Below are positions 43,186 to 51,057 of a stretch of DNA of 64,000 bases, piece after piece. Position numbers and translations under genes: made by a program. The stretch is from the NCBI GenBank assembly GCA_963710625.1, contig CAVQBG010000009.1, forward strand, positions 248,001-312,000, given 5' to 3'. The stretch's first letter is position 1. The number at the start of each line of letters is the position of its first letter. This stretch comes from Sva-07 sp963710625. GTDB lineage: Bacteria > Actinomycetota > Acidimicrobiia > Acidimicrobiales > Ilumatobacteraceae. A model generated the notes under the pieces. It had not been told where the DNA came from, did no database searches, and was given only the letters and a program-made list of their open reading frames with translations.

Positions 43186-44445
43186 TCAGCTCGCCATCGC
43201 CGGTTCGATCGCCGCCACCGAATCGAGTGCGGCGTTGCGTGAAAGCATGCGCCAGCCGTAGAGGGCGGCGAGCAGCGCTGCGGAACCGCCGATGAACAGC
43301 GACGCACGGGGACTGACGTGCTCGGCGATCCACCCGGCGATGGGCCCACCGATCGGCGTCGAGCCGAGGAGCGCCATCGAGAACAGCGCCATGACCCGAC
43401 CCCGGAACTGCGCATCGGAGTTGAGCTGCAGCGTCGCGTTCGACAGTGAGATCGTGCCCACGCTCGCCGCGCCGACGAACGGGAGCACGGCATACGCGGT
43501 CACGAGGGTCGGCATCGACGCGAGGAGACACACCAGGAGTCCGAACGTGGCCGCCACCATCACGAAGCGGCGCGGCGTCGCCGCGCCGGACGATGCGACG
43601 ACGAGACCGCCCACGACGGCACCCGCCCCCATCAGCGATGTCATCACCGCCAGGCCGCTCGCGCCCGCCCCGAAGGTGAACTCGGCGAACAGTGGAAGGG
43701 TGGTCGAGAACTCGTAGGTCAGCGTGCCGATGACCACCAGCATGACGAGCGTCGTTCGCAGCGTCGTCGTGTTCCACGCATAGTGGAATCCGTCGCGAAG
43801 CTGGCGCGGGGCCCGGGCGCTGCGCGCCGAGGGGTGGAGTTCGTCGGTTCGGATCAGCACCAGGGCGATCACGACAGCGAGGTAGGACACGGCGTTGACC
43901 ACGAAGCATTGACCGATCCCCACGGTGGCGATCAGGACGCCACCGATGGCCGGGCCGATCGCCCGCGCGGCGTTCACGACCACACTGTTGAGCGTGACGG
44001 CGTTGCTGACGTCGGCTGGGCCGACCATCTCCATGACGAACGTCTGCCGACTGGGATTGTCGACGGCGGTGACGGCCCCGAAACCGGCAGCGATCGCGTA
44101 GACCATCCACAGCTCGACCGTTCCGGTGATCGTCACGATGCCGAGAGTGAGTGCGAGCAGCCCGGCGATCGACTGGGTCGCCATGATGAGCCGGCGCTTG
44201 TCGTAGCGGTCGGCGATCATGCCACCGAACGGCGCGAGCAGCAGCGTGGGCAGGAACTGCATCGCCATCACGGTCCCGAGCGCCGTGCCACTCCCGGTCA
44301 GTTGGAGCACGAGCCAGGACTGGGCGATCAGCTGCATCCAGGTGCCGCTGAACGACACAGCTTGGCTCGCGAAGTAGAGGCGGTAGTTGCGGAAGCGGAG
44401 CGCGGAGAACGTGCGGGCGCTGATCGCCGAGACTCTCGCGTTCAC
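43186..44445 (-). CDS. MFS exporter (MFS_3/EntS-like)
   Basis: The 419-residue protein begins near ALRFRNYRLYFASQAVSFSGTWMQ, the characteristic N-terminus of the MFS_3/enterobactin-exporter group. It has GGMIADRYDKRRLIM as the loop 2-3 signature, AVDNPSRQTFVMEMVG, and 12 membrane helices. It would pump small molecules or drugs out. The GTG start overlaps the stop of the MarR gene (GTGA), so both are coupled in one operon, a common arrangement of a drug sensor with its exporter. The ligand is unknown. Confidence 0.9.
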   Translation of the reverse strand: MNARVSAISARTFSALRFRNYRLYFASQAVSFSGTWMQLIAQSWLVLQLTGSGTALGTVMAMQFLPTLLLAPFGGMIADRYDKRRLIMATQSIAGLLALTLGIVTITGTVELWMVYAIAAGFGAVTAVDNPSRQTFVMEMVGPADVSNAVTLNSVVVNAARAIGPAIGGVLIATVGIGQCFVVNAVSYLAVVIALVLIRTDELHPSARSARAPRQLRDGFHYAWNTTTLRTTLVMLVVIGTLTYEFSTTLPLFAEFTFGAGASGLAVMTSLMGAGAVVGGLVVASSGAATPRRFVMVAATFGLLVCLLASMPTLVTAYAVLPFVGAASVGTISLSNATLQLNSDAQFRGRVMALFSMALLGSTPIGGPIAGWIAEHVSPRASLFIGGSAALLAALYGWRMLSRNAALDSVAAIEPAMAS

Positions 44446-44894
44446 TCCCCGACCTCGAGCAACCGTTCGAGGACGGGCAGCATCGCGGCAATCGCCTCCA
44501 CGTCGTCGACTCCCAGATCGGCGAGCTGCGACGCCAACCAGGTCCGGCCTGCCGCACGCACCTCGTCGAGGTACACCGCGCCTGCAGCGGTGACCGTGAT
44601 GAACGCGCACCGACGATCGTCGGGGTCCGGCTCACGAGCCAGGAACTCGGCCTGTTCGAGTGCTGCGACAATCTTGCTCACCGAGGGCGGCTTGACGTGT
44701 TCGCTCTCGGCGATCTGGCCGATGGTGAGGCGCCCGTTGCGGCTGACGGTGGCGAGCACGGCGAGTTGGGACGGGGTGATCCGGTCGACCGAACTGGTTC
44801 GGATCTTGCGGGCGAGACGCAGCAGCACCAGCCTGAGCCGATCGACGTCGATCGGCGTGCCGGTTCCGGCGGATGGGGATTCTGCGACGCTCAC
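44442..44894 (-). CDS. MarR-family transcriptional regulator
   Basis: The 150-residue protein has the winged-helix core TPSQLAVLATVSRNGRLTIGQIAESEHVKPPSVSKIVAALE and the wing DPDDRRCAFITVTAAG, typical of MarR repressors that respond to phenolic or lipophilic ligands. It is followed by the coupled MFS gene. An imperfect palindrome in the AT-richer stretch just upstream (44911-44931) is the likely operator, which suggests autorepression of the operon. The GTG at 44894 is the start. Confidence 0.92.
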   Translation of the reverse strand: MSVAESPSAGTGTPIDVDRLRLVLLRLARKIRTSSVDRITPSQLAVLATVSRNGRLTIGQIAESEHVKPPSVSKIVAALEQAEFLAREPDPDDRRCAFITVTAAGAVYLDEVRAAGRTWLASQLADLGVDDVEAIAAMLPVLERLLEVGE

Positions 44895-44910
44895 AGATCG
44901 TTAGCGTAAC

Positions 44911-44931
44911 ACATAGTTTCCAACGCTATGT
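44911..44931. promoter_or_regulatory. Candidate MarR operator
   Basis: ACATAG and CTATGT flank nine bases. A second, overlapping pair TAGCGT (44902-44907) and ACGCTA (44923-44928) is interleaved. It is the most AT-rich stretch nearby and lies 17-37 bases upstream of the MarR start. Confidence 0.6.
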
Positions 44932-45009
44932 ATTGCCGGCGTGCGTGCCGGACCAAACACCGGTATCGGCGGCATCGGATCCGACTGCGCCAACACGAAG
45001 AGCACCGAA

Positions 45010-45051
45010 CCGATGAGCGAGTCCCCCAGATGCGGTGGATTCACTCATCGG
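45010..45051. repeat. 42-nt family palindrome (copy 2)
   Basis: CCGATGAG and CTCATCGG arms, with inner GAGTCC/GGATTC pairing allowing one wobble. Same length and ends as the copies at 24668 and 45081. Confidence 0.8.
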
Positions 45052-45080
45052 AGTGTCGGGAACTGGTGACGGGCGTCGAA

Positions 45081-45122
45081 CCGATGAGCCAAACCACTGC
45101 ATGTGGTTGTTTGGCTCATCGG
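45081..45122. repeat. 42-nt family palindrome (copy 3)
   Basis: CCGATGAGCCAAAC pairs perfectly with GTTTGGCTCATCGG across the inner loop. It lies 29 bases after copy 2, so the pair resembles the tandem 31-nt elements at 63.3 kb. Confidence 0.85.
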
Positions 45123-45299
45123 AAGGCTTCGGTGCGCCGACCCCGAGCAGATTGGCGGCGGCATTCGCGCCCAGGAACATCGTGAGAAGCCATCGTCGTG
45201 TTCGTCGACGATGACAGGATAGTTGAGGGCGCGGGTGTCGGGGCTGCCGTGCTTGCGGGCGCTGGGAGCGACGAGTGGTCGCAGGACTCCAGCCGGATG

Positions 45300-45385
45300 T
45301 GCCCGGGGCGGGATTTGAACCCGCACTCCACGTGAGTGGAAGGGGGGTTTAAGCCCCCCGCGTCTGCCAGTTTCGCCACCCGGGC
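45300..45385 (-). tRNA. tRNA-Leu (anticodon UAA)
   Basis: The cloverleaf reads on the minus strand. The acceptor is GCCCGGG/CCCGGGC with discriminator A at 45300, the D-arm begins TGGCGAAACTGG, and the anticodon loop CTTAAAC has anticodon TAA. A long variable arm (TTCCACTCACGTGGAG) is typical of Leu, and the T-arm carries GGTTCAAATCC. CCA is not encoded. No integrase or direct repeat suggesting an attachment site is seen nearby. Confidence 0.95.
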
Positions 45386-45566
45386 GGGCGCACTGCGACA
45401 GTATCGGTCGCGCTTGCGCGCCCCATCCACGGCGACCTCCATCCCGTGTGCGTGACCGTCCGGCCGGGGAGGTCCACTGGGGTACGCCGCCGACGGCACG
45501 ACGCCTGGGGTGAGGGGCCACGGGTGGCGCGCTACATTCGAGGGGCTTCAGGGAGGTGCCAGCGAG

Positions 45567-46442
45567 ATGTGCAGATTGTTCGGGATGACCGGCGGCAGGA
45601 GCGCGATCGCAGCGTCGTTCTGGCTGTTGGAGGCGCCCGACAGTCTCTCGGTCCAGAGTCGCCGTGAGCCCGACGGCACCGGGCTCGGCGTGTTCGACGC
45701 CAACGGGTGTCCCGAGATCCACAAGTGGCCGATCGCGGCGTACGAGGACCGAGCATTCGCCGAGGAAGCTCGCCATGTCACCTCGACGACGTTCGTGGCT
45801 CACATCCGATTCGCCTCGACGGGCGCGGTCGAACTGAAGAACACCCATCCGTTCGAGCAACGCGACCGTCTCTTCGCCCACAACGGTGTCGTGGAGGGGC
45901 TCGACCAACTCGAGGCCGAGCTCGGCGAGCACCTCTCGCTCGTGCGGGGCGACACCGACTCCGAACGGGTCTTCGCGCTGATCACCAGACAGATCGAACG
46001 CGCCGACGGCGATGTGGCCGCCGGGCTCGTCGACGCGTGTCGGTGGATCGCCGACCGCCTCCCGCTCTACGCGTTGAACATCGTGCTCACGACCGCTGAC
46101 GGCATGTGGGCACTGCGCTACCCCGACACGCACCGCCTCTTCGTCCTCGAACGCAGCGCCGGCGGCCCGAGCGGCGCACGTCACCTCGATGCAGCGTCAG
46201 CGGCCGGCTCGATCAGGGTGCGCTCGGGGCACCTTGCCACCCGCAGCGCCGTGGTCGTCGCCAGCGAGCCGATGGACGAGGACCCGGGGTGGCGGCTGCT
46301 GGCGCCGGGCGAACTCGTTCACGTCGATCCCGATCTGGCGGTCCACTCCCAGATCGCGATCGATCGGGCCCCGACCCATCTCCTCACGCTCGACGATCTC
46401 CGCCCGCAGGCCGCTGCGTCCCAGCACGCCCAGCCGCACTGA
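45567..46442 (+). CDS. Class II glutamine amidotransferase
   Basis: The 291-residue protein begins MCRLFGMTGG with the N-terminal nucleophile cysteine at position 2 (after Met removal), followed by PDGTGLGVFD, VAHIRFASTG and RLFAHNGVVEG, matching the Ntn-type GATase II fold of YafJ/EgtC-like proteins. Such proteins hydrolyse gamma-glutamyl amides; EgtC acts in ergothioneine synthesis, but no egt partners are present, so the substrate is open. GGGAGG lies about ten bases before the ATG. It is next to the tRNA on the opposite strand. Confidence 0.9.
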   Translation: MCRLFGMTGGRSAIAASFWLLEAPDSLSVQSRREPDGTGLGVFDANGCPEIHKWPIAAYEDRAFAEEARHVTSTTFVAHIRFASTGAVELKNTHPFEQRDRLFAHNGVVEGLDQLEAELGEHLSLVRGDTDSERVFALITRQIERADGDVAAGLVDACRWIADRLPLYALNIVLTTADGMWALRYPDTHRLFVLERSAGGPSGARHLDAASAAGSIRVRSGHLATRSAVVVASEPMDEDPGWRLLAPGELVHVDPDLAVHSQIAIDRAPTHLLTLDDLRPQAAASQHAQPH

Positions 46443-46510
46443 GCCGGGCGCGGCGCGCAGCGCCACCAGCGCGGTCGTCCGAACCCACGCCCTGACGTCA
46501 ACGATGCGGA

Positions 46511-46771
46511 TCAGGAAGACGCCGCCGGGTACGACTCGATCATCGTCCAGGCGTCTTCGGTCAGGTGTCTCGCCAGGTCCTGCAGGGCCCTGGCCGCAGC
46601 CAGTTCCTCGCCGACCTGCGGCCGGGACGGGTCGGTGGGATTCCGACGGGATCGTCCGTATCCGGACAACGACCGGTCACCTGCGTCGAGGTGCACCACC
46701 ATGTCGCAGTGGTCCTCGTCTTCGCGGGTCTCGAACCGGAGTGTCCAGCTGTGTGGTTGCAAGCTCTCCAT
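46511..46771 (-). CDS. DUF1876 family protein
   Basis: The 86-residue protein matches the actinobacterial DUF1876 (dsRBD-fold-like) pattern: MVVHLDAGDRSLSGYGRSRRN followed by PTDPSRPQVGEELAAARALQ and DLARHL near the C-terminus. Function is unknown; in other actinobacteria the family tends to sit near stress and dormancy genes. It is divergent from the DUF1918/CBS pair, consistent with a shared stress-related control region of 143 bp. Confidence 0.88.
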   Translation of the reverse strand: MESLQPHSWTLRFETREDEDHCDMVVHLDAGDRSLSGYGRSRRNPTDPSRPQVGEELAAARALQDLARHLTEDAWTMIESYPAASS

Positions 46772-46914
46772 TGCTCCACTCTCGGACCACCTGCATCCAA
46801 CCGCCAGGGCCGGACGTCACCGCGGTCGTCGGGGACGAAGTTCTCTACCGCACGGGGTCCGCAGCTGCCATGGTCGAGTCGATGACGTGATCACTTCGAA
46901 CGAAGGGGGTCCAC

Positions 46915-47127
46915 ATGTTCGCCAAGGTCGGAGATGGATTGATCATCGAGGGTCACCGGGTGGGTGAGCCTCGACGCACGGGCAAGGTGGAGGAGGTACG
47001 CGGCGCCGATGGAGGCCCGCCGTACCTGGTCAGGTGGGATGACACCGATCGATCGACGTTGCTGTTCCCGGGAGACGATTGTCGAATCGAGCACCTGGGC
47101 GACGCATCCATTGGAAAGGACTCGTGA
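46915..47127 (+). CDS. DUF1918 domain protein
   Basis: The 70-residue protein has the DUF1918 layout: KVGDGLIIEGHRVGEPRRTGKVEEVRG then PPYLVRWDDTDRSTLLFPGDD, a small beta-barrel (SH3-like) common in actinobacteria and of unknown function. AGGGGG lies eight bases before the ATG. Its stop shares one base with the start of the CBS gene (TGATG), so the two are translated together. Confidence 0.9.
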   Translation: MFAKVGDGLIIEGHRVGEPRRTGKVEEVRGADGGPPYLVRWDDTDRSTLLFPGDDCRIEHLGDASIGKDS

Positions 47128-47582
47128 TGAAGGTCTCAGACTTCGCACTCCGGGAACCCGTCGTGATCGCCTGCGATGCCACCGTTGCGGACACCGCCGC
47201 ATTGATGGCGAGCACCGGAGTCGGTTCCGTGATCGTCGTCGACGGCGACGTCCCGGTCGGCATCGTCACCGACCGCGACATCGTGACCCGCGGCGTTGCC
47301 CAGCAGTACCCGGCGGACGGGCGCATCGACGGCTTGATGAGCATGGGTCTGATCGCCCTCGACGCCCATCGCGACTTCGAGGATCTCGTCCATGTGTTCC
47401 GCGACCATGCGATTCGGCGTGTCCCGATCGTCGACCACGACCGCGTGGTCGGCATCGCGTCGCTCGACGACGTGATGGTGTTCGCCATCGGCGAACTCTC
47501 CGACGTCTCCAAGGTCATGGCAGGGCAAATCCTGTTCCCGCACGCCGGCGACGAACCGCCGAAGCCGTCACCCGTCACGTGA
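47127..47582 (+). CDS. CBS-domain pair protein
   Basis: The 151-residue protein consists of two CBS motifs: MKVSDFALREPVVIACDATVADTAALMASTGVGSVIVVDGDVPVGIVTDRDIV and LIALDAHRDFEDLVHVFRDHAIRRVPIVDHDRVVGIASLDDVM. Stand-alone CBS pairs bind adenine nucleotides or act as energy sensors. It is coupled to the DUF1918 gene. A C-rich tract follows 25 bases after its stop and then a 52-nt palindrome. Confidence 0.92.
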   Translation: MKVSDFALREPVVIACDATVADTAALMASTGVGSVIVVDGDVPVGIVTDRDIVTRGVAQQYPADGRIDGLMSMGLIALDAHRDFEDLVHVFRDHAIRRVPIVDHDRVVGIASLDDVMVFAIGELSDVSKVMAGQILFPHAGDEPPKPSPVT

Positions 47583-47606
47583 TCGGCGGCTGACCGACGA
47601 CGCGCT

Positions 47607-47638
47607 CCCCGCCCCCGCCCCGCCCCACCCCACCCCAC
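47607..47638 (+). repeat. C-rich tract after the CBS gene
   Basis: CCCCGCCCCC and CCCCACCCCA units form an almost pure C tract of 32 bases on the sense strand of the preceding gene. It resembles the tracts at 11564, 37451 and 48744, which are also C-rich in their gene's sense strand. Confidence 0.85.
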
Positions 47639-47640
47639 TA

Positions 47641-47692
47641 CGTTTGCGTCGAGAAATCGGTGACCCGCCCCACCAGAAGCGCGACACGAACG
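47641..47692. repeat. 52-nt family palindrome (copy 1)
   Basis: CGTTTGCGTCG at the left and CGACACGAACG at the right end delimit a 52-nt element whose interior (GTGACCCGCCCCACC) is nearly identical to the copies at 48593 and 48674. Confidence 0.85.
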
Positions 47693-47713
47693 GATGGGTC
47701 AGCCGCGCCCGGT

Positions 47714-47769
47714 CACGTTTGCGCTGCAGATCCGGTGAACCGGGTCACCGGATACGTCACGCAAACGTG
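47714..47769. repeat. 56-nt double hairpin related to the 52-nt family
   Basis: Outer arms CACGTTTGCG/CGCAAACGTG and inner arms ATCCGGTGA/TCACCGGAT are both perfect, separated by six-base spacers. The CGTTTGCG ends match the 52-nt family but the interior differs. Confidence 0.8.
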
Positions 47770-47802
47770 GTGGATCGGTTCGGGAGGCGGTCGAGGATGC
47801 GG

Positions 47803-48570
47803 TCAGTGGACGATCGTGCCGAGGGTGCCACAGCAACCCATCCGGCGGGTGTCCGGGTGCAGGGACGTGGACCGGATCGCCGACTCCGCGAGCCGCGCAG
47901 TGGCGCGCCCACGATCGGGCGACCACAACTCCTCCACCTGGGCCCGCGACCGCTCGAGGTCGCCGGCCGGATCGCCGGCGAGGAGGTCGAGCCAGTCTGC
48001 CGGTCGGTCACCGAGCAGTTCGACCGCAGCTCGGTACAGCGGACCGAGCCCCTGCGGACCGTCCTGCTCGACCGCGCCGCGCCAGTGATGGAAACCATCG
48101 ACCGCCGCATCACGCCGCCGCATGGCGGGATCGGGCGAACCGGTGGTGGTGCGGTCATCGGCGGGAAGGTCTGCGACGTCGCGATACCTCTGCTCGTCGG
48201 CGAGCAGCGACGGTCCGAACGCGAGGATCATGTCGCCGGCTTCTGGCAGGCCCGCGTTCGACATCAGCACGTACAGCTCGAGCCGACCGTCGAGGTTGAT
48301 CAGCCGATGGATGGTGCCGGGCGAGAACCAGGCGACCGTGCCAGTGACGAGCGGCGTCTCGGCGTAGCCCTCCCCCGACAGTGTCTGCACCATGCCTTCG
48401 CCGGCGATCACCAGGTATGCCTCGGTGCACACCGTGTGAAGGTGCGGCGATCCACCGGCGAGTCCGTCGGGGCCGACGGTGTCGTAGACCTGCACATGGC
48501 TGACCGACGTCCCACCCGGCATCGGCACCCCGAACCGGGCCCCCGGTGTCGGCGGCATCGGCGAGCTCAC
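47803..48570 (-). CDS. Cupin-domain protein
   Basis: The 255-residue protein has a cupin barrel in residues 20-130: GGSPHLHTVCTEAYLVIAGEG gives the first cupin motif with two histidines and a glutamate, and FSPGTIHRLINL gives the second. The C-terminal half (140-255) is helical with paired Cys at MGCCGTL and no known domain. It may be a metal-dependent isomerase, dioxygenase or sugar-binding protein. The GTG at 48570 follows a GGGAGG run; an ATG four codons inside is an alternative. 52-nt palindromes lie on both sides. Confidence 0.85.
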   Translation of the reverse strand: MSSPMPPTPGARFGVPMPGGTSVSHVQVYDTVGPDGLAGGSPHLHTVCTEAYLVIAGEGMVQTLSGEGYAETPLVTGTVAWFSPGTIHRLINLDGRLELYVLMSNAGLPEAGDMILAFGPSLLADEQRYRDVADLPADDRTTTGSPDPAMRRRDAAVDGFHHWRGAVEQDGPQGLGPLYRAAVELLGDRPADWLDLLAGDPAGDLERSRAQVEELWSPDRGRATARLAESAIRSTSLHPDTRRMGCCGTLGTIVH

Positions 48571-48592
48571 CACCCCCTCCCTCTCCCCACCC

Positions 48593-48644
48593 CGTTTGCG
48601 TCGAGAAAAGCGTGACCCGCCCCACCCGAATCGCGACACAAACG
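48593..48644. repeat. 52-nt family palindrome (copy 2)
   Basis: CGTTTGCGTCG...CGACACAAACG delimit 52 nt, close in sequence to copy 3 (48674). It lies upstream of the cupin gene start. Confidence 0.9.
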
Positions 48645-48673
48645 AACAGGCACTCCACCCGCTCTCCCCACCC

Positions 48674-48725
48674 CGTTTGCGTCGGGAAAAGCGTGAACCG
48701 CCCCACCCGAAACGCGACGCAAACG
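48674..48725. repeat. 52-nt family palindrome (copy 3)
   Basis: CGTTTGCGTCG and CGACGCAAACG form perfect 11-bp arms around the shared interior. It lies 29 bases from copy 2 and 18 bases before the G-rich tract. Confidence 0.9.
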
Positions 48726-48743
48726 AGCAAGGCGGATCGGCAT

Positions 48744-48769
48744 GGCGGGGGCGGGGGCGGGGGCGGGGG
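48744..48769. repeat. (GGGGGC)n tract, C-rich on the oxidoreductase sense strand
   Basis: Four GGGGGC units end directly at the stop codon of the leftward oxidoreductase gene (48770), so that gene's transcript would carry GCCCCC repeats straight after its stop. Confidence 0.85.
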
Positions 48770-49873
48770 TCATGTGGCTCCGTCGGGCTGCCAGGAGGAG
48801 CGGGCGGGGTGATCGGCCAGGAGCGGGAGGGTCTCGACGGAGCCGGTGCGCTCGGAGTGGTACCAAGCGGTCACCAGCTCCAACGACGCCTGGGCGTCGG
48901 CGAGCGTCACCGGGAACTCCCCGCCGCCGGTGAGCGCGTCGACGAAGCCTTGGAACTGCCCGGTGTACTGCGTGGCCGAGGGCGCCATGTCGGCCCAGGC
49001 CTGCTCGGCCTCCTGGGCGAACGCCGACCGTCGGAACTCGAAGTTCCACGGCCCAGCGCCCGGGTCGTACGCCTCGGACGACGACGTGATCGTGACGTTG
49101 TCGAAGTGCCACACGAGCTGCGACGACTCGCTCGCCGCGCCGAGCGTGACGTTCATCGAGACCAGCGCGCCGTCAGCGGTACGTCCGATCGCGACCGCGC
49201 AGTCCTCGGTCTGCACGTCGTTGACCCTGGTGGTCGCCATCGCCCGCAGCTCGACCAGCGGACCGGCCATCCACGTGAGCATGTCGTGGTTGTGGATCGC
49301 GTGGCTCAGCACGCATCCCCCTCGCTCCCCCGCCCACGTGCCACGCCACGGCGCCTCGGCGTAGTACCCCTTGCCACGGCGCCACCACGTCGACGCCGAT
49401 GCGGTGAACAGCCGGCCGGTGATTCCGGCATCGATCAGTGCTCGAGCCCGGGCGGCACCGTCGCCGAATCGGTACTGGAAGATCGGCATGAACCGAGCGC
49501 CCGACGTGGCCGCGGCCCGCTCGACGGCCACGGCCACACGGTCGCAGGCCGCCACCGAGTCGACGAGCGGCTTCTCGCAGATCACGTGGAATCCCGCCTC
49601 AAGGCAGCGGATGATCTGCTCCTCGTGCATCGATGGCGGCGTGCACAGGTCGATGACGTCGACATGATACGGCGACGACGGATCGTCAGCGGCAGCGAGG
49701 AGGTCGTCGAGCGAGGCGACGCCCGGGATGCCCCAGTCGGACTCGCCCCTGGCTCGCTTGGTGTCGTCGACTTCGGCGAACACCGTCGCCGAGGCGCCCT
49801 GCACCTCGGACCACGACAGCAGATGACTCTGCCCGATGCCCATCCCGACCACACCGACTCGCAGATCACGCAC
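48770..49873 (-). CDS. Gfo/Idh/MocA-family oxidoreductase
   Basis: The 367-residue protein begins with a dinucleotide-binding motif LRVGVVGMGIGQSH, then VDVIDLCTPPSMHEEQII and the family hallmark CEKPLVDS with the conserved lysine. The C-terminal half is the alpha/beta substrate domain (GGCVLSHAIHNHDML with a catalytic-like histidine). It oxidises or isomerises sugars or inositols with NAD(P). The GTG at 49873 gives the family start. It is 38 bp downstream of the nucleotidyltransferase gene on the same strand and may be the last gene of that operon. Confidence 0.88.
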   Translation of the reverse strand: MRDLRVGVVGMGIGQSHLLSWSEVQGASATVFAEVDDTKRARGESDWGIPGVASLDDLLAAADDPSSPYHVDVIDLCTPPSMHEEQIIRCLEAGFHVICEKPLVDSVAACDRVAVAVERAAATSGARFMPIFQYRFGDGAARARALIDAGITGRLFTASASTWWRRGKGYYAEAPWRGTWAGERGGCVLSHAIHNHDMLTWMAGPLVELRAMATTRVNDVQTEDCAVAIGRTADGALVSMNVTLGAASESSQLVWHFDNVTITSSSEAYDPGAGPWNFEFRRSAFAQEAEQAWADMAPSATQYTGQFQGFVDALTGGGEFPVTLADAQASLELVTAWYHSERTGSVETLPLLADHPARSSWQPDGAT

Positions 49874-49911
49874 CGCAGCGACGCTAGTGCTCCGCCCGCT
49901 CCCGCTGGCCG

Positions 49912-51057
49912 TCAGCGACGTGTGCGGACGGCGACGGCACCGCGTCGGAGGTGTTCGGGCCAGGTGCGGTTGCGGGCGCGCAGACTGGCACGGGACGGAA
50001 CCGCCAGCCCGGCCAGGAACCGAACCCGGTCGACCGGCGTGAGCGCGGCCAACACGGTGTACCCCTCCGGGGCCCAACCCTCGTCGGACGCCGCCAGGTA
50101 ACCGGCGAGGGCCCGTGTCTGTACCGGGTCGGGGACGAAGGCGGCCGCCCACTGCAGGAACGGGTGCCGGTGGTCGAGGCCGAGATCGGTCCACGTCGCA
50201 TGTACCGCTCCGGCGATCACCAGATCGATGCCGTCACGCTGCGCCCGGGTGACCACCGCTCGCCAGTCGGCGCCGCTGATCAGTACGAGTTGTGCGACGT
50301 CGCGCAGCGCCCGCAGTCCCGAACCTCCGCCGAGGACGGCATGGCAACAGGCCTGCAGCAGCCGCCCCTCGCGGTCGAGACCGCGTGCGCTGATCCCATC
50401 GAGGAGAAACGGTTCGCTCGCGTTCGCCCACAGTTCGTCGTGGTCGATCCGGGCACCGAAGTAGCCGCCGGTGATGGCGAGATGGAGATCGAGCTCGCCG
50501 CCGTTCGGTGCTCGGAACACGATCGCCTTGCCGAACCGCCGCTCCCACCAACCGTGCACGGCCGGCTGCACCCGCTCGAAGCCGGCCGTCGCCAGCGCCG
50601 CGAGCGCCGCGCCATGGTCGACGCGGCGAACGAGGAGATCGGCATCGCCGAACATCCGCTCGGTCGGATCGCGGTGATCCAGGTTGGCGATCGCGATGCC
50701 CTTGAGCACGCGCACGTCGATCCCGGCACCATCGAGGATTTCGATCGCCAGCGCAGCAGTCGCCTGGGCGGTCGCGCAGTGACGCACGGCCGTTGCGCGA
50801 GAAGCCCGAGCAGCCTCCACCTGCGACGCATCCCCGGTGACGACCCCGTCGTCGACGGCGACCCAAAGCAGGCCCTGGACCCGGTGGCGATCGGCGAGTT
50901 CGATGACGTCGCCGTCGAGCTCCAACTCCATGCCTGCCGCGGCGTCGAGGAGTTCACCCCCAGGCAGGCCGTATCCCACGGCGACCCGCAACACGTCGAG
51001 GGGGTCCAGCATGTCGTCCACGGCGTCGTTCGCTGCATCGATCACGTCGTCGTTCAC
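49912..51057 (-). CDS. Nucleotidyltransferase-fold protein (NTP_transf_5 family)
   Basis: The 381-residue protein shows VRVLKGIAIANLDHRDPTERMFGDADLLV, matching the NTP_transf_5 motif KG...R...D-x-D with the two metal-binding aspartates, and a long helical remainder. Family members are often encoded with PqqD-domain and HPr-kinase-like proteins in peptide-modification clusters. Its GTG start overlaps the stop of the PqqD-kinase gene (GTGA), so both belong to one operon. A nucleotidyl transfer onto a peptide or protein is plausible but unproven. Confidence 0.87.
   Translation of the reverse strand: MNDDVIDAANDAVDDMLDPLDVLRVAVGYGLPGGELLDAAAGMELELDGDVIELADRHRVQGLLWVAVDDGVVTGDASQVEAARASRATAVRHCATAQATAALAIEILDGAGIDVRVLKGIAIANLDHRDPTERMFGDADLLVRRVDHGAALAALATAGFERVQPAVHGWWERRFGKAIVFRAPNGGELDLHLAITGGYFGARIDHDELWANASEPFLLDGISARGLDREGRLLQACCHAVLGGGSGLRALRDVAQLVLISGADWRAVVTRAQRDGIDLVIAGAVHATWTDLGLDHRHPFLQWAAAFVPDPVQTRALAGYLAASDEGWAPEGYTVLAALTPVDRVRFLAGLAVPSRASLRARNRTWPEHLRRGAVAVRTRR

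Larger units (their letters stand above)
44895..45299. other. 405-bp intergenic region with operator and two 42-nt palindromes
   Basis: From left to right: the MarR promoter/operator (44895-44931), an unremarkable stretch, two 42-nt palindromes (45010 and 45081), and 177 bp before the tRNA that hold no clear gene. Leftward frames there (such as VIVDEHDDGF) change frame repeatedly, so a decayed gene is possible but unproven. Confidence 0.6.

Noticed and set aside
24668..45122. 42-nt palindromes interpreted as ordinary intrinsic terminators
   Set aside because: They lack T-tracts, share fixed length and ends, and two occur in tandem away from gene ends; a repeat family fits better.
45123..45299. 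Possible gene remnant left of the tRNA (leftward frames with VIVDEHDDGF and FLGANAAANLLG)
   Set aside because: The pieces lie in different frames and match no family I can name; evidence is too thin to call a pseudogene.
45300..45385. tRNA-Leu as an integration (att) site for a mobile island
   Set aside because: No integrase, no direct repeat of the tRNA 3' end and no shift in composition were seen nearby.
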